Shown in pieces: positions 34,899 through 43,395 of a stretch of DNA of 64,000 nt. The notes beneath the pieces are model-generated. The model had not been told where the DNA came from and made no database searches. It saw nothing but the letters and a program-made list of their open reading frames with translations. The first letter of the stretch is position 1; each line of letters opens with the position of its first letter. The stretch lies in the NCBI RefSeq assembly GCF_030317115.1, contig NZ_JASZYF010000010.1, positions 1 through 64,000 on the forward strand. Reading direction: 5' to 3'. The stretch is from Variovorax gracilis. GTDB taxonomy: Bacteria; Pseudomonadota; Gammaproteobacteria; Burkholderiales; Burkholderiaceae_C. Position numbers and translations under genes: made by a program.

Positions 34899-36565
34899 AC
34901 CAAGCGGGCCCGGCTGGCACGCAGCGCGCGACGCGCGCGGCCGCCGCGCCCGCGCCCGACACGCTGACGCCGGCCGACCGCTACGAAGAACTGTTCATCG
35001 CGGTCCAGTCGAATCACGTCTTCTCGGACAGCAAGAGCTTCGTCGACTGCGTGCCGCGCATCGAGCCGGCGGACATCCTCGCGGCCTACCGCGCGCAATC
35101 CCCGCAGCCCGGCTTCGATCTCGCGGCTTTCGTGCATGCGCATTTCGATGTGCTGGAGCAGGCGGCGTCCGACTATGTGTCGGTGCCCGGGCAGCCCATC
35201 GCCGCGCACATCGATGATCTGTGGGCGGTGCTCACGCGGCATCCGCAGGCCCATCCGCCGCAGTCGTCGCTGTTGCAACTGCCGCACTCGTACATCGTGC
35301 CGGGCGGGCGCTTTCGCGAGCTGTACTACTGGGACTCGTACTTCACCTTGCTGGGCCTGCTCGGGGAGGGCCGTACGCAGCTCATGCGCGACATGCTGCA
35401 GAACTTCGCCTATCTGATCGACACCTACGGCCATGTGCCGAATGGCACGCGCATCTACTACCTGAGCCGATCCCAGCCGCCGGTGTTCGCCTTGATGGTC
35501 GAACTCGCGCAACAGCGCGGCGTTGCGAACGAAGTGGACTTCCTGCCGCAGCTTCGCAAGGAGCATGCGTTCTGGATGAAGGGCAGCGACGGCCTGGCGG
35601 AGGGGCAGGCTGCGCGGCGCGTGGTGCGCTTGCCCGGCGGCGCCTTGCTCAATCGCTACTGGGACGAGCGCGACACGCCGCGCGAAGAGTCGTGGATCGA
35701 GGACGTGACGACGGCGCACTCCTGCCAGCGCGACCCCGCCGAGATCTACCGCGACATCCGCGCGGCCTGTGAATCGGGCTGGGATTTCAGCACCCGTTGG
35801 CTGCGGTCGCCGCCGCCCCACGGCGGCCAGCGCACGCGGCCGCACGTGCGAGCAAGCACCGCGCCATCGTTGTCGAGCATCTGCACCACCGAGATCCTGC
35901 CAGTGGACCTCAACGCCTTCCTCCACAAGCTGGAATCGAAGATTGCCGCGCTCGCGCAGCAAGCCGGCGACGCCACTGGCGCGCGCGAATTCGCCGCGCG
36001 TGCCGACGAGCGCAAGGCCGCGATCCAGCAGTATTTCTGGGACCCGAGGCACAACGCCTATTTCGACTACGACTGGCGCCGCGGCGAGCTGCGCGATTGC
36101 CTGACCGCCGCCTGCGTGGTGCCGCTCTTCGTCGGTGTCGCCGAACCGGTGCAGGCGCAGGCGTTGGCGGAAACCGTGTCGCGCCGGTTGCTGGCGCATG
36201 GCGGGCTTTCGACGACCGAATGCGGCAGCGACCAGCAATGGGACCAACCCAACGGCTGGGCCGCACTGCAATGGATGGCGATTCGCGGACTGGCCGACTA
36301 CGGCCATGAAGCCCTGGCCGGCACCATCGCCAGGCGCTGGCTCGCGACGGTGGCGGCTGTCTACGAGCGCGAGGGCAAGCTGGTCGAGAAGTATGCGATG
36401 CGGCACGTGGAGCACGATGACACCGAAGGCGGCAGCGGCGGCGAGTACCCGCTGCAGGATGGCTTCGGCTGGACCAACGGCGTCACGGCCGCACTGCTCG
36501 CCCAGCAGCCCCGGCATACCGCGCATGGCTGCGTAGCCCACTCCGCGGCGCCGCAACATCGCTGA
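34895..36565 (+). CDS. trehalase, GH37
   Basis: A 556-residue GH37 trehalase that cleaves trehalose to two glucose. Signature 1 is present as PGGRFRELYYWDSYF (about residues 131-145). Signature 2 is QWDQPNGWAALQW, with Ala where most trehalases have Pro. The C-terminal GGEYPLQDGFGWTNGV is conserved. No signal peptide is visible, so it is likely cytoplasmic (TreF-like). The GTG start overlaps the CoA transferase stop. A segment of about 20 residues (SPPPHGGQRTRPHVRAS region, near residues 310-332) is inserted between STRWL and TTEILPVDLN. The C-terminus runs over the end of a convergent DUF1127 gene. Confidence 0.88.
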   Translation: MNQAGPAGTQRATRAAAAPAPDTLTPADRYEELFIAVQSNHVFSDSKSFVDCVPRIEPADILAAYRAQSPQPGFDLAAFVHAHFDVLEQAASDYVSVPGQPIAAHIDDLWAVLTRHPQAHPPQSSLLQLPHSYIVPGGRFRELYYWDSYFTLLGLLGEGRTQLMRDMLQNFAYLIDTYGHVPNGTRIYYLSRSQPPVFALMVELAQQRGVANEVDFLPQLRKEHAFWMKGSDGLAEGQAARRVVRLPGGALLNRYWDERDTPREESWIEDVTTAHSCQRDPAEIYRDIRAACESGWDFSTRWLRSPPPHGGQRTRPHVRASTAPSLSSICTTEILPVDLNAFLHKLESKIAALAQQAGDATGAREFAARADERKAAIQQYFWDPRHNAYFDYDWRRGELRDCLTAACVVPLFVGVAEPVQAQALAETVSRRLLAHGGLSTTECGSDQQWDQPNGWAALQWMAIRGLADYGHEALAGTIARRWLATVAAVYEREGKLVEKYAMRHVEHDDTEGGSGGEYPLQDGFGWTNGVTAALLAQQPRHTAHGCVAHSAAPQHR

Positions 36566-36749
36566 GCTGCGCGCATCCGGCGGCCGCGCCTTGCCGAAGC
36601 AATCCGGGGATCTCGCTGCGGCCGACGCCCAGGTCGCTCAGTTCGCGCTCGCTCATGCCCCGTAGCAGCCGGAGATCCTGGCGAGTTCGGCGCACGTTGC
36701 GAATCCTCTCCGCGATGGCGACAAAGAGGGCGGACTTGGGCGATGGCAT
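36483..36749 (-). CDS. DUF1127-type small protein
   Basis: An 88-residue protein with the DUF1127 pattern (IAERIRNVRRTRQDLRLLRGMSERELSDLGVGRSEIPGLL). The start at 36749 follows AAGGAG. These small Arg-rich proteins are linked to phosphate/carbon metabolism and RNA degradation in alphaproteobacteria; no function can be claimed here. The C-terminal 40 residues lie beyond the domain, and 83 bp overlap the trehalase end antisense, which suggests the true end may be tolerated read-out sequence rather than selected protein. It is divergent from a LysR gene. Confidence 0.7.
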   Translation of the reverse strand: MPSPKSALFVAIAERIRNVRRTRQDLRLLRGMSERELSDLGVGRSEIPGLLRQGAAAGCAQLSDVAAPRSGLRSHARYAGAAGRAVRP

Positions 36750-36837
36750 GAGTGGCTCCTTGGATGGGATGCCATGGTGCAAGCTCGCGTGCTATTGTGG
36801 AAGTTGAGATTTCTGTTGCAACCGATCAGATTTACTG

Positions 36838-37725
36838 ATGAGACAGCTCAACCTCGACCAACTCCGTACCCTGGTGTCCATCGTGGACCTCGGCACTTTC
36901 TCGGCCGCCTCCCGGGCGCTGCACCTCGCGCAGCCCACCGTCAGTCTGCACATCAGCGAACTCGAATCGCGGCTCGGCGCCAGGCTGGTCGTGCGGGGCA
37001 GCCGCCGCGTCACCCCCACGGCGGCGGGCGCGGCGCTGGTGGAGCGCGCGCGGCGCCTGCTGCGCGACGCCGACGATGCAGTGGACGCCGTGCGGCGCCA
37101 GGCCGAGGGCCGCGTAGGTCGCGTGCGTCTGGGCACCTCGACAGGCGTGGTCGTCGAGCTTCTGCCGCAGGTGCTCGAGGCTCTGAAGCGTGACCATGCC
37201 GGCATCGATGTCGAGGTCAGTATCCTCGGCTCGGGCGAGGCCATGTCGCGCCTCGCGATGGGCACGCTGGACATCGGGCTCGTGGCGATCCCGCAGCCTC
37301 CGACACGCGACCTGGTGGTCACGCGCTGGCGCAGCCAGCCGATGATGGCCTTCCTGCCGAAGAAGTGGGACGCGCCAAGGCGCATCACGCCGCCATGGCT
37401 GGCCGAGAGGCCCCTGATCATCAATGACGCGACCACGCACATGTACCGGCTCACGATGGAATGGTTCGCAACGGCCGGCGAGTCGCCGCGCCCGCGCCTC
37501 GAACTCAACTACGACGCGGCGATGCTCGCCCTGGTGGCGGCCGGCTACGGCGCAGCGGTGCTGCCGGTGCATCAACCGGTGGGTGCGGACTTCAACGAGC
37601 GGCTGCAAGTGCTGCCGCTGAGCCCGAAGCTCACGCGGCATCTGGGCATCGCGCACCGCCCGCGCGCATCGCTCGACGGCGCCGCCGAAAGCGTGCTCCA
37701 GATACTGGAAAGCTTCGGCCAGTGA
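36838..37725 (+). CDS. LysR-type regulator
   Basis: A 295-residue LysR-type regulator: MRQLNLDQLRTLVSIVDLGTF and ALHLAQPTVSLHISELESRLG form the helix-turn-helix; the effector domain follows. It is divergent from the DUF1127 gene, with 88 bp between starts, and convergent with a CopD-like membrane protein 13 bp away. No metabolic gene is directly paired with it, so the target is unknown. Effector unknown. Confidence 0.88.
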   Translation: MRQLNLDQLRTLVSIVDLGTFSAASRALHLAQPTVSLHISELESRLGARLVVRGSRRVTPTAAGAALVERARRLLRDADDAVDAVRRQAEGRVGRVRLGTSTGVVVELLPQVLEALKRDHAGIDVEVSILGSGEAMSRLAMGTLDIGLVAIPQPPTRDLVVTRWRSQPMMAFLPKKWDAPRRITPPWLAERPLIINDATTHMYRLTMEWFATAGESPRPRLELNYDAAMLALVAAGYGAAVLPVHQPVGADFNERLQVLPLSPKLTRHLGIAHRPRASLDGAAESVLQILESFGQ

Positions 37726-37737
37726 TAGCGCATCCGT

Positions 37738-38202
37738 TCAGACGGATCGCCCGATCACCGCGAAAGCGAACACCAGCACGCCCAGCGCCAGGTTCACCGC
37801 GACCAGCTTGCGAATCGCATTGAGGTTGGCGGCAGCCACCGGCCATTCGCGAGCCGCGACGGCGCGCTGCAGGCGAGGATAGGGCGCAAAGCGGATGTGC
37901 AGGAACAGCGCCATCATCACCAGTCCGATCGTGAGCATGGCGTGCACGCTCCAGTGAACACGCCCGAAGCCGCCGGACACCCAGACCATCAGCAGTCCGC
38001 TCGCGAGCAGCACGACGATGGCGGTCGAAACGCCGACGAAGAAGCGCGACAGCGTTGCCGCCAGGAAGGGCAGCCGCATCGGCGGCTCCAGCGTCGCCAC
38101 GGCAGCCGGTCGAACGGCGAAGTGCATCAGGGCCATGCCGCCAACCCAGAAAGCGGCGGCGAGCAGATGCAGGAAGAGGAGGGTGGAGAGGAGCAGGGAC
38201 AT
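37738..38202 (-). CDS. CopD-like four-helix membrane protein
   Basis: A 154-residue membrane protein with four predicted helices: LLFLHLLAAAFWVGGMALM, ATLSRFFVGVSTAIVVLLASG, the His-containing HWSVHAMLTIGLVMMALFLHIRF and NLALGVLVFAFAV. This is the layout of the CopD/DUF2269-type family. Conserved His residues could bind heme or copper. No copper gene is nearby. It stands alone between a convergent LysR gene and the Bug gene upstream, with 46 bp to the latter. Confidence 0.72.
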   Translation of the reverse strand: MSLLLSTLLFLHLLAAAFWVGGMALMHFAVRPAAVATLEPPMRLPFLAATLSRFFVGVSTAIVVLLASGLLMVWVSGGFGRVHWSVHAMLTIGLVMMALFLHIRFAPYPRLQRAVAAREWPVAAANLNAIRKLVAVNLALGVLVFAFAVIGRSV

Positions 38203-38248
38203 GCCGAAGCGTAGACCAGAAACGCGCCGGCATGGACCGCAGCGCGTG

Positions 38249-39229
38249 TCAGTCCACCTTGATCCCCGCCGCCTTCACCACCTGCTGCGCCTTGGCCGTC
38301 TCGTCGACGAGGAACTTGTCGAACTGCGCCGACGGCATGGTGAAGGGCTCCGCGCCGAGCTTGTCGAGCCGGTCCTTGAGGTCCGGCGCGACCATGATCT
38401 TCGCGACCTCGGCCTGCAGGCGATCGACGACGGGCTTCGGCGTCTTGGCCGGCGCGAAGAGGCCGACCCAGAAGAGGTATTCGGAACCGGGCACGCCGGC
38501 CTCGACGGTGGTCGGGACCTGCGGCATCACGGACGAGCGCTTGTCGGTGCCGACGGCCAGAGCCTTGAGGCGGCCGTCCTTGATCAGCGGCAGCGCCGAC
38601 ACCATGGGAGCGAAGAACCAGTCGATGCGCCCGCCCATCACTTCCGTCATCGCTTCCGGCGTCCCGCGGAAGGGCACATGCTGGGCCTGCAGGCCGGCAG
38701 CGAGACGGAACACCTCGGCGTTCATGTGCGTGGCGGAACCATTGCCCGCCGAGCCATAGTTGAAGCTGCCCGGCTTTGCCTTGACCTGAGCGACAAGATC
38801 CTTTTCATCGGCGAACTTGTTGGGCGAGGTGACGAGCACGTTGGGCAGGCTCGCCAAGGGCGTGACGCCAGCGAAGTCCTTCAACGTGTCGTAGGAGAGG
38901 TTCGGATAGATCGATGGGTTCACCAGATGCCCGGCCGAATGGATGAGCAGCGTGTAGCCATCGGCCGGCGCCTTGGCGACCTGCGCCGCACCGAGCGTGC
39001 CGCCCGCGCCGGGCTTGTTGTCGATGATCACGCTGGTGCCCAGCGCGGGTCCGAGCTTCTCCGCCATGAGGCGCGCCACGATGTCGGTGCCGCTGCCTGC
39101 GGTGAACGGCACCACGATGCGGACCGTCTGGCCGCGTGGCCAGTCGCCTTGGGCGTGGGCGCCAGCCACGGCGCACAGGGCGAGGGCGGCGGTGAGAAGC
39201 TGGCGGCGGCCGGGGAAGAATGTCGTCAT
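38249..39229 (-). CDS. Bug-family receptor of the LacI cluster
   Basis: A 326-residue Bug protein. The signal peptide (LLTAALALCAVAGAHAQ) is followed by WPRGQTVRIVVPFTAGSGTDIVAR, VIIDNKPGAGG and MPQVPTTVEAGVPG. CGGAGACACC precedes the ATG. It is the last gene of the LacI-linked minus-strand cluster, 79 bp after the cupin gene. It should bind the organic acid that the cluster degrades. It has no TctA/TctB partner in the window. Confidence 0.92.
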   Translation of the reverse strand: MTTFFPGRRQLLTAALALCAVAGAHAQGDWPRGQTVRIVVPFTAGSGTDIVARLMAEKLGPALGTSVIIDNKPGAGGTLGAAQVAKAPADGYTLLIHSAGHLVNPSIYPNLSYDTLKDFAGVTPLASLPNVLVTSPNKFADEKDLVAQVKAKPGSFNYGSAGNGSATHMNAEVFRLAAGLQAQHVPFRGTPEAMTEVMGGRIDWFFAPMVSALPLIKDGRLKALAVGTDKRSSVMPQVPTTVEAGVPGSEYLFWVGLFAPAKTPKPVVDRLQAEVAKIMVAPDLKDRLDKLGAEPFTMPSAQFDKFLVDETAKAQQVVKAAGIKVD

Positions 39230-39244
39230 GGGGTGTCTCCGTTG

Positions 39245-39268
39245 GAATCGTTGAATCGTTGAATCGCT
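39245..39268 (-). repeat. short tandem repeat (GAATCGTT, three units)
   Basis: Two exact copies of GAATCGTT and a third with one change (GAATCGCT) lie in tandem in the gap between the Bug start and the cupin stop. Function unknown; likely a local slippage product. Confidence 0.5.
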
Positions 39269-39308
39269 GGGGGATGAGGTACGACGGGATCGGGTTGCGC
39301 TTTCCGCC

Positions 39309-39668
39309 TCAGGCGGGCGGCGGTGCGTTCGCCATCACCAGCGCCACCAGAACGGGGCGGTTGGTGCGGTTGACGAGTTGCCGCTTCTCGCCGGGCGCGT
39401 AGCGGCAACTGTCATAGGGGCCGAGTTCCTGCTCGTCCTGCCGGCCGTCGAGTTCGGAGACGACGGTCAGCCGTCCTTCGAGCACGAGGTAGAGCTTTTC
39501 GATCGGCGAACCGTCGAGCGTGGTGTGACCGCCGGGCAGGATCTGGCTCATGCCCATCCACATCTGCGTCGAAGGGCCGGCGTCCTTGCCTTGCAGGCGC
39601 AGGCAGCGCATGTCGAAGTGGTTGGGCGCCTCGTAGGCCGGCGCCGAATCGAATCGGGTGACGTGCAT
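39309..39668 (-). CDS. cupin-domain protein
   Basis: A 119-residue single-domain cupin. The metal-site motifs are partly kept: PGGHTTLDGSPIEKLYLVLEGRLTVV for motif 1 (His and Glu present) and PYDSCRYAPGEKRQLVNRTNRP for motif 2, where the usual His is absent. It may be a small isomerase, dioxygenase or binding protein of the cluster. It starts 13 bp after the quinone-oxidoreductase-like gene. The missing motif 2 His argues for altered or lost metal binding. Confidence 0.78.
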   Translation of the reverse strand: MHVTRFDSAPAYEAPNHFDMRCLRLQGKDAGPSTQMWMGMSQILPGGHTTLDGSPIEKLYLVLEGRLTVVSELDGRQDEQELGPYDSCRYAPGEKRQLVNRTNRPVLVALVMANAPPPA

Positions 39669-39680
39669 GGCTGCTTCTCC

Positions 39681-40676
39681 TCAGGGGCGCAGGACGACAC
39701 GGTCGGTGCTGCCCGACAGCACGAGGCGATAGGCATCGAGCGCTTCGTCGAGCGCGAAGGCGCGCGCCACGGGGAAGGGCTTCAGCGTGCCGCGCTCGAA
39801 GCCTTCGCGCATGGCGTCGAGCTGTGCGGTCGAGGCGATGCAGTCCATCGCGAGCGAATCGATACCGACGTAGGTGTGCATGCCGCGGTAGAACGCGAAG
39901 ATGTCGAAGGGCACCGCGCGGTCCTGCGTGGAGATCAGGATCTGCGTTGCGCCCTTGGCCATCGCCTTGTTGGCCGCCTCGAAGTAGGCGCTGCCGACTG
40001 TGTTGTAGGCGATGTCGACGCCGCGTCCGTTCGTCAGCTCGCGCACGCGCGCCGCGATGTCGCCCTGCGTGGCATCGATCACATCGACCGGCGAACTCGC
40101 GAAGCCCTCGAAGGAACCGGCGCGCCGCTGCACCGCGATCACGCGCGCACCGCCTTGCGCGGCGAGCTGCACCGCAGCCTGGCCGACCTTGCCATTGGCG
40201 CCGAGCACCAGCACGGTCTGCCCCGACTGCGGCATGCCGCTGCGGCGAAAGCCCTCGTAGGCGGTGACGAAGGGCACGCCGACGGCGCCGGCCTCGTCCA
40301 TCGAAATGCTGCGCGGACGGTCGCGCAAGGCTGCCACCGGGAGCACCAGGAAGCGCGCATGCGAGCCGTCGCGCGTGATGCCGACGTCGCCGCCCGAACC
40401 GTAGACCTCGCGGCCGATCCAATCGCTCGGACCGTCCACCACCACGCCGGCAAAGTCGCGGCCCGGCGTACGCGGCCACACGGCTTGCGGCATCAGGCCC
40501 AGCGCCGCCTTCACGTCGCTGGGGTTGACGGCCGCGGCGCCGACCTTGACCACGGCGAAGCCGGGCTTGGCGACAGGTTGCGGTTGTGGTGCTGCTTCGA
40601 GTCGAAGAGCGTCCAGGTTCGCCGCCTTCTGGCTCACGCGCAATGCGCGGGCGCTGTCGTTGATCACCGCGCTCAT
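39681..40676 (-). CDS. MDR-family NADPH:quinone oxidoreductase-like dehydrogenase
   Basis: A 331-residue medium-chain dehydrogenase. GRDFAGVVVDGP, the cofactor motif LVLGANGKVGQAAVQLA (about residues 158-174) and the C-terminal ALDEALDAYRLVLSG are typical of quinone oxidoreductase/zeta-crystallin types. No zinc-binding Cys cluster is seen. It reduces enones or quinones with NADPH. Its start overlaps the stop of the BKACE gene by four bases. In the cluster it could reduce maleylacetate, a role normally filled by an iron-type dehydrogenase; this is inference. Confidence 0.85.
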   Translation of the reverse strand: MSAVINDSARALRVSQKAANLDALRLEAAPQPQPVAKPGFAVVKVGAAAVNPSDVKAALGLMPQAVWPRTPGRDFAGVVVDGPSDWIGREVYGSGGDVGITRDGSHARFLVLPVAALRDRPRSISMDEAGAVGVPFVTAYEGFRRSGMPQSGQTVLVLGANGKVGQAAVQLAAQGGARVIAVQRRAGSFEGFASSPVDVIDATQGDIAARVRELTNGRGVDIAYNTVGSAYFEAANKAMAKGATQILISTQDRAVPFDIFAFYRGMHTYVGIDSLAMDCIASTAQLDAMREGFERGTLKPFPVARAFALDEALDAYRLVLSGSTDRVVLRP

Positions 40677-41560
40677 GCCCGGCCCTCCCGCAGTCCCAGC
40701 ATCGAACGCGCCTCGCGCGCATTCGCGACTTCGCCGCCCAGGCTCTGGATGATGTCCCGCGCCTTCGCGACGAGCTGCGCATTGCTTTGTGCGAGCACGC
40801 CCTTGTCGAGGTAGATGTTGTCTTCCATCCCGACGCGCACATGGCCGCCGAGCAGCCATGCCTGCGCAACGATCGGGAATTCCATGCGGCCGATGCCGAA
40901 GGCACTCCAGAAGGCGCCGCGCGGCAGCATGTCGCGGGCATAGAGCACGGTTTGCGGAGTCGGCATGAAGCCGTACTTCACGCCGAGCACCAGTGTCCAC
41001 ATGGCGGGCCCTTCGAGCGTGCCATCGGCAATGAGGTCGAGCGCCATGTGGATGTCGCCCGAGTCGAAGATCTCCAGCTCCGGCTTCACCCCGGCGTCGC
41101 GAATCACCTTCGCCATGCGGCGCACGTTCTTCGGCGTGTTGATGACGACGTCGGGCCCGGAGTTCATCGTGTTGAGGTCGAGCGAGCAGACGTCGGGCTT
41201 GATGAGTGCGATGTGCTCGACGCGCTTTTCCGGCGGCAGCAGCGTGCTGCCCGGCGCCGCCACCTTGGGGTCGTCCTCGCTCGGGATGAAGCGGCCGCCG
41301 GGGCCGGTGGTGAGATTGATGATCAGCTCGCGGTTGGCGCGGCGGATGCGGTCCACCACGTCGCGGTACAGCTCGACCTGCATGGACGGTCGGCCCGTCT
41401 CGGGGTCGCGCACATGGATGTGGACCTGGCCGGCACCGGCTTCGGCGGCGGCGAGGCATTCGTCCGCGATCTGCGCAGGGGTGATCGGCAGGTGCGGCGT
41501 CTGCTCCGGCTTCACGAGGTTGCCCGTGACGGCGCAGGTGATGAGGGTCTTCGTGCTCAC
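40673..41560 (-). CDS. beta-keto acid cleavage enzyme (BKACE, DUF849)
   Basis: A 295-residue TIM-barrel enzyme of the BKACE/Kce family. The zinc ligands are seen in VHIHVRDPETG (His-x-His) and VGMEDN (Glu-Asp, with the preceding Arg). The family reaction is beta-keto acid plus acetyl-CoA to acetoacetate plus a shorter acyl-CoA. The start is a GTG at 41560, with GGAGG upstream, overlapping the SDR stop. Substrates of family members include 3-keto-5-aminohexanoate and dehydrocarnitine. Beside an intradiol dioxygenase, beta-ketoadipate is a plausible substrate, giving succinyl-CoA and acetoacetate. Confidence 0.9.
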   Translation of the reverse strand: MSTKTLITCAVTGNLVKPEQTPHLPITPAQIADECLAAAEAGAGQVHIHVRDPETGRPSMQVELYRDVVDRIRRANRELIINLTTGPGGRFIPSEDDPKVAAPGSTLLPPEKRVEHIALIKPDVCSLDLNTMNSGPDVVINTPKNVRRMAKVIRDAGVKPELEIFDSGDIHMALDLIADGTLEGPAMWTLVLGVKYGFMPTPQTVLYARDMLPRGAFWSAFGIGRMEFPIVAQAWLLGGHVRVGMEDNIYLDKGVLAQSNAQLVAKARDIIQSLGGEVANAREARSMLGLREGRA

Positions 41561-42321
41561 AGGTGCCTCCCCCCATCGACCACGATGCGCGTGCCGGTGA
41601 CGAAGCGCAGCGTCGTCGCGAGCGCCTCCACCGTCGCGGCCACGTCTTCGGGCAACCCGATACGCCCCAGCGGCGTCGTGCTGGCCATCTTGGCCTTGAA
41701 GTCGTCGCCGCGTCCCGGCACGAAGGCGGATTCGACCGCGCCCGGCGACACCGACACCACGCGCACGGCAGGCGCCAGCGCCTTGGCGAGCGCATCGCCC
41801 ACCACGTCCAAGCCGGCCTTGGCCGCGACATAGGCGAGATTGCTGCCCACGCCGGTGAATCCGGCGATCGAGGAGATGTTGACCACCAGCCCGTCGCCGC
41901 TTGCCTTCAGCAGCGGCGCGAAGGCGCGGATGGTGGCGAACACGCCGCGGAAGTTGGCGCGCAGCAGCTCGTCGATGAGTTCGTCCGTCAGCGCGTCGAG
42001 ATCGGCCGCGGGCACCGGCCGTGTGTGGCCGGCGCTGTTCACCAGGATGTCGCAGCGGCCGTGGGAGGACTGCACCTCGGAGGCGGCGCGCTGCAGGCTG
42101 GGCGTGTCGACGATGTCCGCGCGGATCGCCGAATGGCGCTGGCCGGCGGCGCTGGGCAGAGCGGCAGCGCGGGCGTCAGCGTCCTCGCCCTTGCGATGCA
42201 GCAGCACGCAGGTCGCGCCGAGCGCTGCGAGCCGGCGTGCGCTCGCGTAGCCGATCGCGCCGAGGCCTCCGGTGATGACGGCCACCTTGCCGTCGAGTCG
42301 GGTTGCGGGGTCAAAGCTCAT
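41557..42321 (-). CDS. short-chain dehydrogenase/reductase
   Basis: A 254-residue SDR. The cofactor motif is ITGGLGAIGYA, NSAG is at the usual place, and the catalytic Ser and Tyr-x3-Lys are in ISSIAGF and YVAAKAG. The start at 42321 is chosen because the frame upstream is just translated intergenic repeat. It overlaps the BKACE gene by four bases. It probably acts on a hydroxy or keto group of the cluster's substrate. The motif GGRHL at the C-terminus is normal for the family. Confidence 0.9.
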   Translation of the reverse strand: MSFDPATRLDGKVAVITGGLGAIGYASARRLAALGATCVLLHRKGEDADARAAALPSAAGQRHSAIRADIVDTPSLQRAASEVQSSHGRCDILVNSAGHTRPVPAADLDALTDELIDELLRANFRGVFATIRAFAPLLKASGDGLVVNISSIAGFTGVGSNLAYVAAKAGLDVVGDALAKALAPAVRVVSVSPGAVESAFVPGRGDDFKAKMASTTPLGRIGLPEDVAATVEALATTLRFVTGTRIVVDGGRHL

Positions 42322-42363
42322 GAGTTTTCCAGGTTGAAGTCGCGTTGAAGGGGCGTACGGGGG

Positions 42364-42451
42364 CTGCCGCGGACCCGGCTTCGCCGGTCCGCCAGCATGG
42401 CCCCCTGCACGGAGGTTGGCGGCCACACGAAGTGGGCAAGCCTGGGGGTGC
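42364..42451 (-). repeat. stop-associated intergenic repeat, copy 1
   Basis: One of four copies of an 76-88-bp GC-rich repeat. Shared marks are CGGACCCGGCTTCGCCGG (hairpin CCGGCttcGCCGG), a Pu/C-rich core, GGCCACACGAAGTGGGCAAG and CCTGGGGG. It abuts the stop codon of the intradiol dioxygenase gene with no spacer and lies on that gene's downstream side, between it and the SDR gene. Confidence 0.88.
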
Positions 42452-43321
42452 TCAAGGAATCGGTGGGCGAGGGAACTTCATTTCCCCCGGCTCCAGAACG
42501 AAGTCGTGCTGCAGGGTCGCGCGCTGTCCGCCTGGCTCGAGCTCGTAGCGCCCGATCAGCTTGCGCGTCACGCCGAACACCGGATCGCTTTCGAGGTTCT
42601 CGTCGTCGTCCGCGAACACCTGCGTGATCAGCACCTTGTGTCCCGGCTTGCTGACCATGAAGTGCAGATGCGCGGGGCGGTTCGGATGCCGAAGCTGCGC
42701 ACGCAGCAGGTCACCGCAAGGCCCATCGGTCGGCACCGGATAGCCGGCCGGCCGCACGCTGCGGAAGTGAAAGCGCCCCTCGGCATCGGTCTGGAAGCGT
42801 CCGCGAAGGTTCATGTCTTCCTGCGCCGCGTCCTGGTTCTCGTAGAGGCCGACGGGCGAGGCTTGCCACACGTCGACGGTGGCGCCGGCCACCGGCTGCC
42901 CGTCGGCGGTGCGGACGCTGCCCGACACCTCCAGCGGAACGCCGCCCGGCGTCTCGGAGCGCGCGATGTTCTCGCCCGCATCGCACACGGGCGCGTTGGC
43001 GCGCCAGAAAGGACCCAGCAGCGCAGCGGGCGACTCGCCTTGCGGGTCCTGGTTGTTGAGCAGTGCGACCAGCGTCGACACGCCGAGCAGGTCGGCGGCC
43101 AGCACGACCTCGTTCTTGGTGTCGCCGCTGGCCTGGCCGATGGCGACGAGGAATCCGAGCGCGTGCTCGAACTCGTCCTCGGTCAGCTTCACCTCCTGCA
43201 CGAAGGCATGGAGGTGGCGGGCCAGCGCGGCCATCACGGTCCGCAGGCGCGGATCGGGTGTGCGGTCCATGGCGTGGAGGGTCATCTGCAGCACGGAATC
43301 GGGGGTGGTGACGATGTTCAT
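42452..43321 (-). CDS. intradiol ring-cleavage dioxygenase (hydroxyquinol-type)
   Basis: A 289-residue non-heme Fe(III) dioxygenase. The iron ligands are Tyr160 (VGLY), Tyr194 (PAGYPVP), His218 and His220 (RPAHLHF), with the same spacing as in CatA. An N-terminal helical dioxygenase domain is present. GPFWRANAPV and PTDGPCGDLL place it closer to hydroxyquinol/chlorocatechol enzymes than to CatA. It opens the ring of a catechol or hydroxyquinol. The start at 43321 is divergent from a LacI gene. It is the first gene of the LacI cluster; copy 1 of the repeat separates it from the SDR. Confidence 0.88.
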   Translation of the reverse strand: MNIVTTPDSVLQMTLHAMDRTPDPRLRTVMAALARHLHAFVQEVKLTEDEFEHALGFLVAIGQASGDTKNEVVLAADLLGVSTLVALLNNQDPQGESPAALLGPFWRANAPVCDAGENIARSETPGGVPLEVSGSVRTADGQPVAGATVDVWQASPVGLYENQDAAQEDMNLRGRFQTDAEGRFHFRSVRPAGYPVPTDGPCGDLLRAQLRHPNRPAHLHFMVSKPGHKVLITQVFADDDENLESDPVFGVTRKLIGRYELEPGGQRATLQHDFVLEPGEMKFPRPPIP

Positions 43322-43337
43322 GGTGGGCTGGGGTTTA

Positions 43338-43351
43338 TGCAAACGTTTGCA
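43338..43351. promoter_or_regulatory. LacI-type operator O1
   Basis: TGCAAACGTTTGCA is a perfect 14-bp palindrome with the central CG characteristic of LacI/GalR-family operators. It lies 17 bp upstream of the dioxygenase start, so bound repressor would block that operon. Confidence 0.85.
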
Positions 43352-43395
43352 AATTAAACTCCGGTTTGGGCGGAACGTAAAATCAGGGTATCCCC

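Noticed and set aside
35790-35910. Possible compensating frameshifts in the trehalase
   Set aside because: The neighbouring frames do not give a better continuation of the conserved sequence, so I treat it as an in-frame insertion.
34403-36559. Minus-strand frame of 718 codons opposite CoA transferase and trehalase
   Set aside because: Arg/His-rich with no recognisable domain; the trehalase signatures are on the plus strand.
39245-39268. CRISPR-like short tandem repeat
   Set aside because: Only three 8-bp units without spacers; no cas genes in the window.
42364-42451. Repeat copies as insertion sequence ends
   Set aside because: No transposase gene lies between or next to any copies, no target-site duplication is evident, and the copies are only 76-88 bp.
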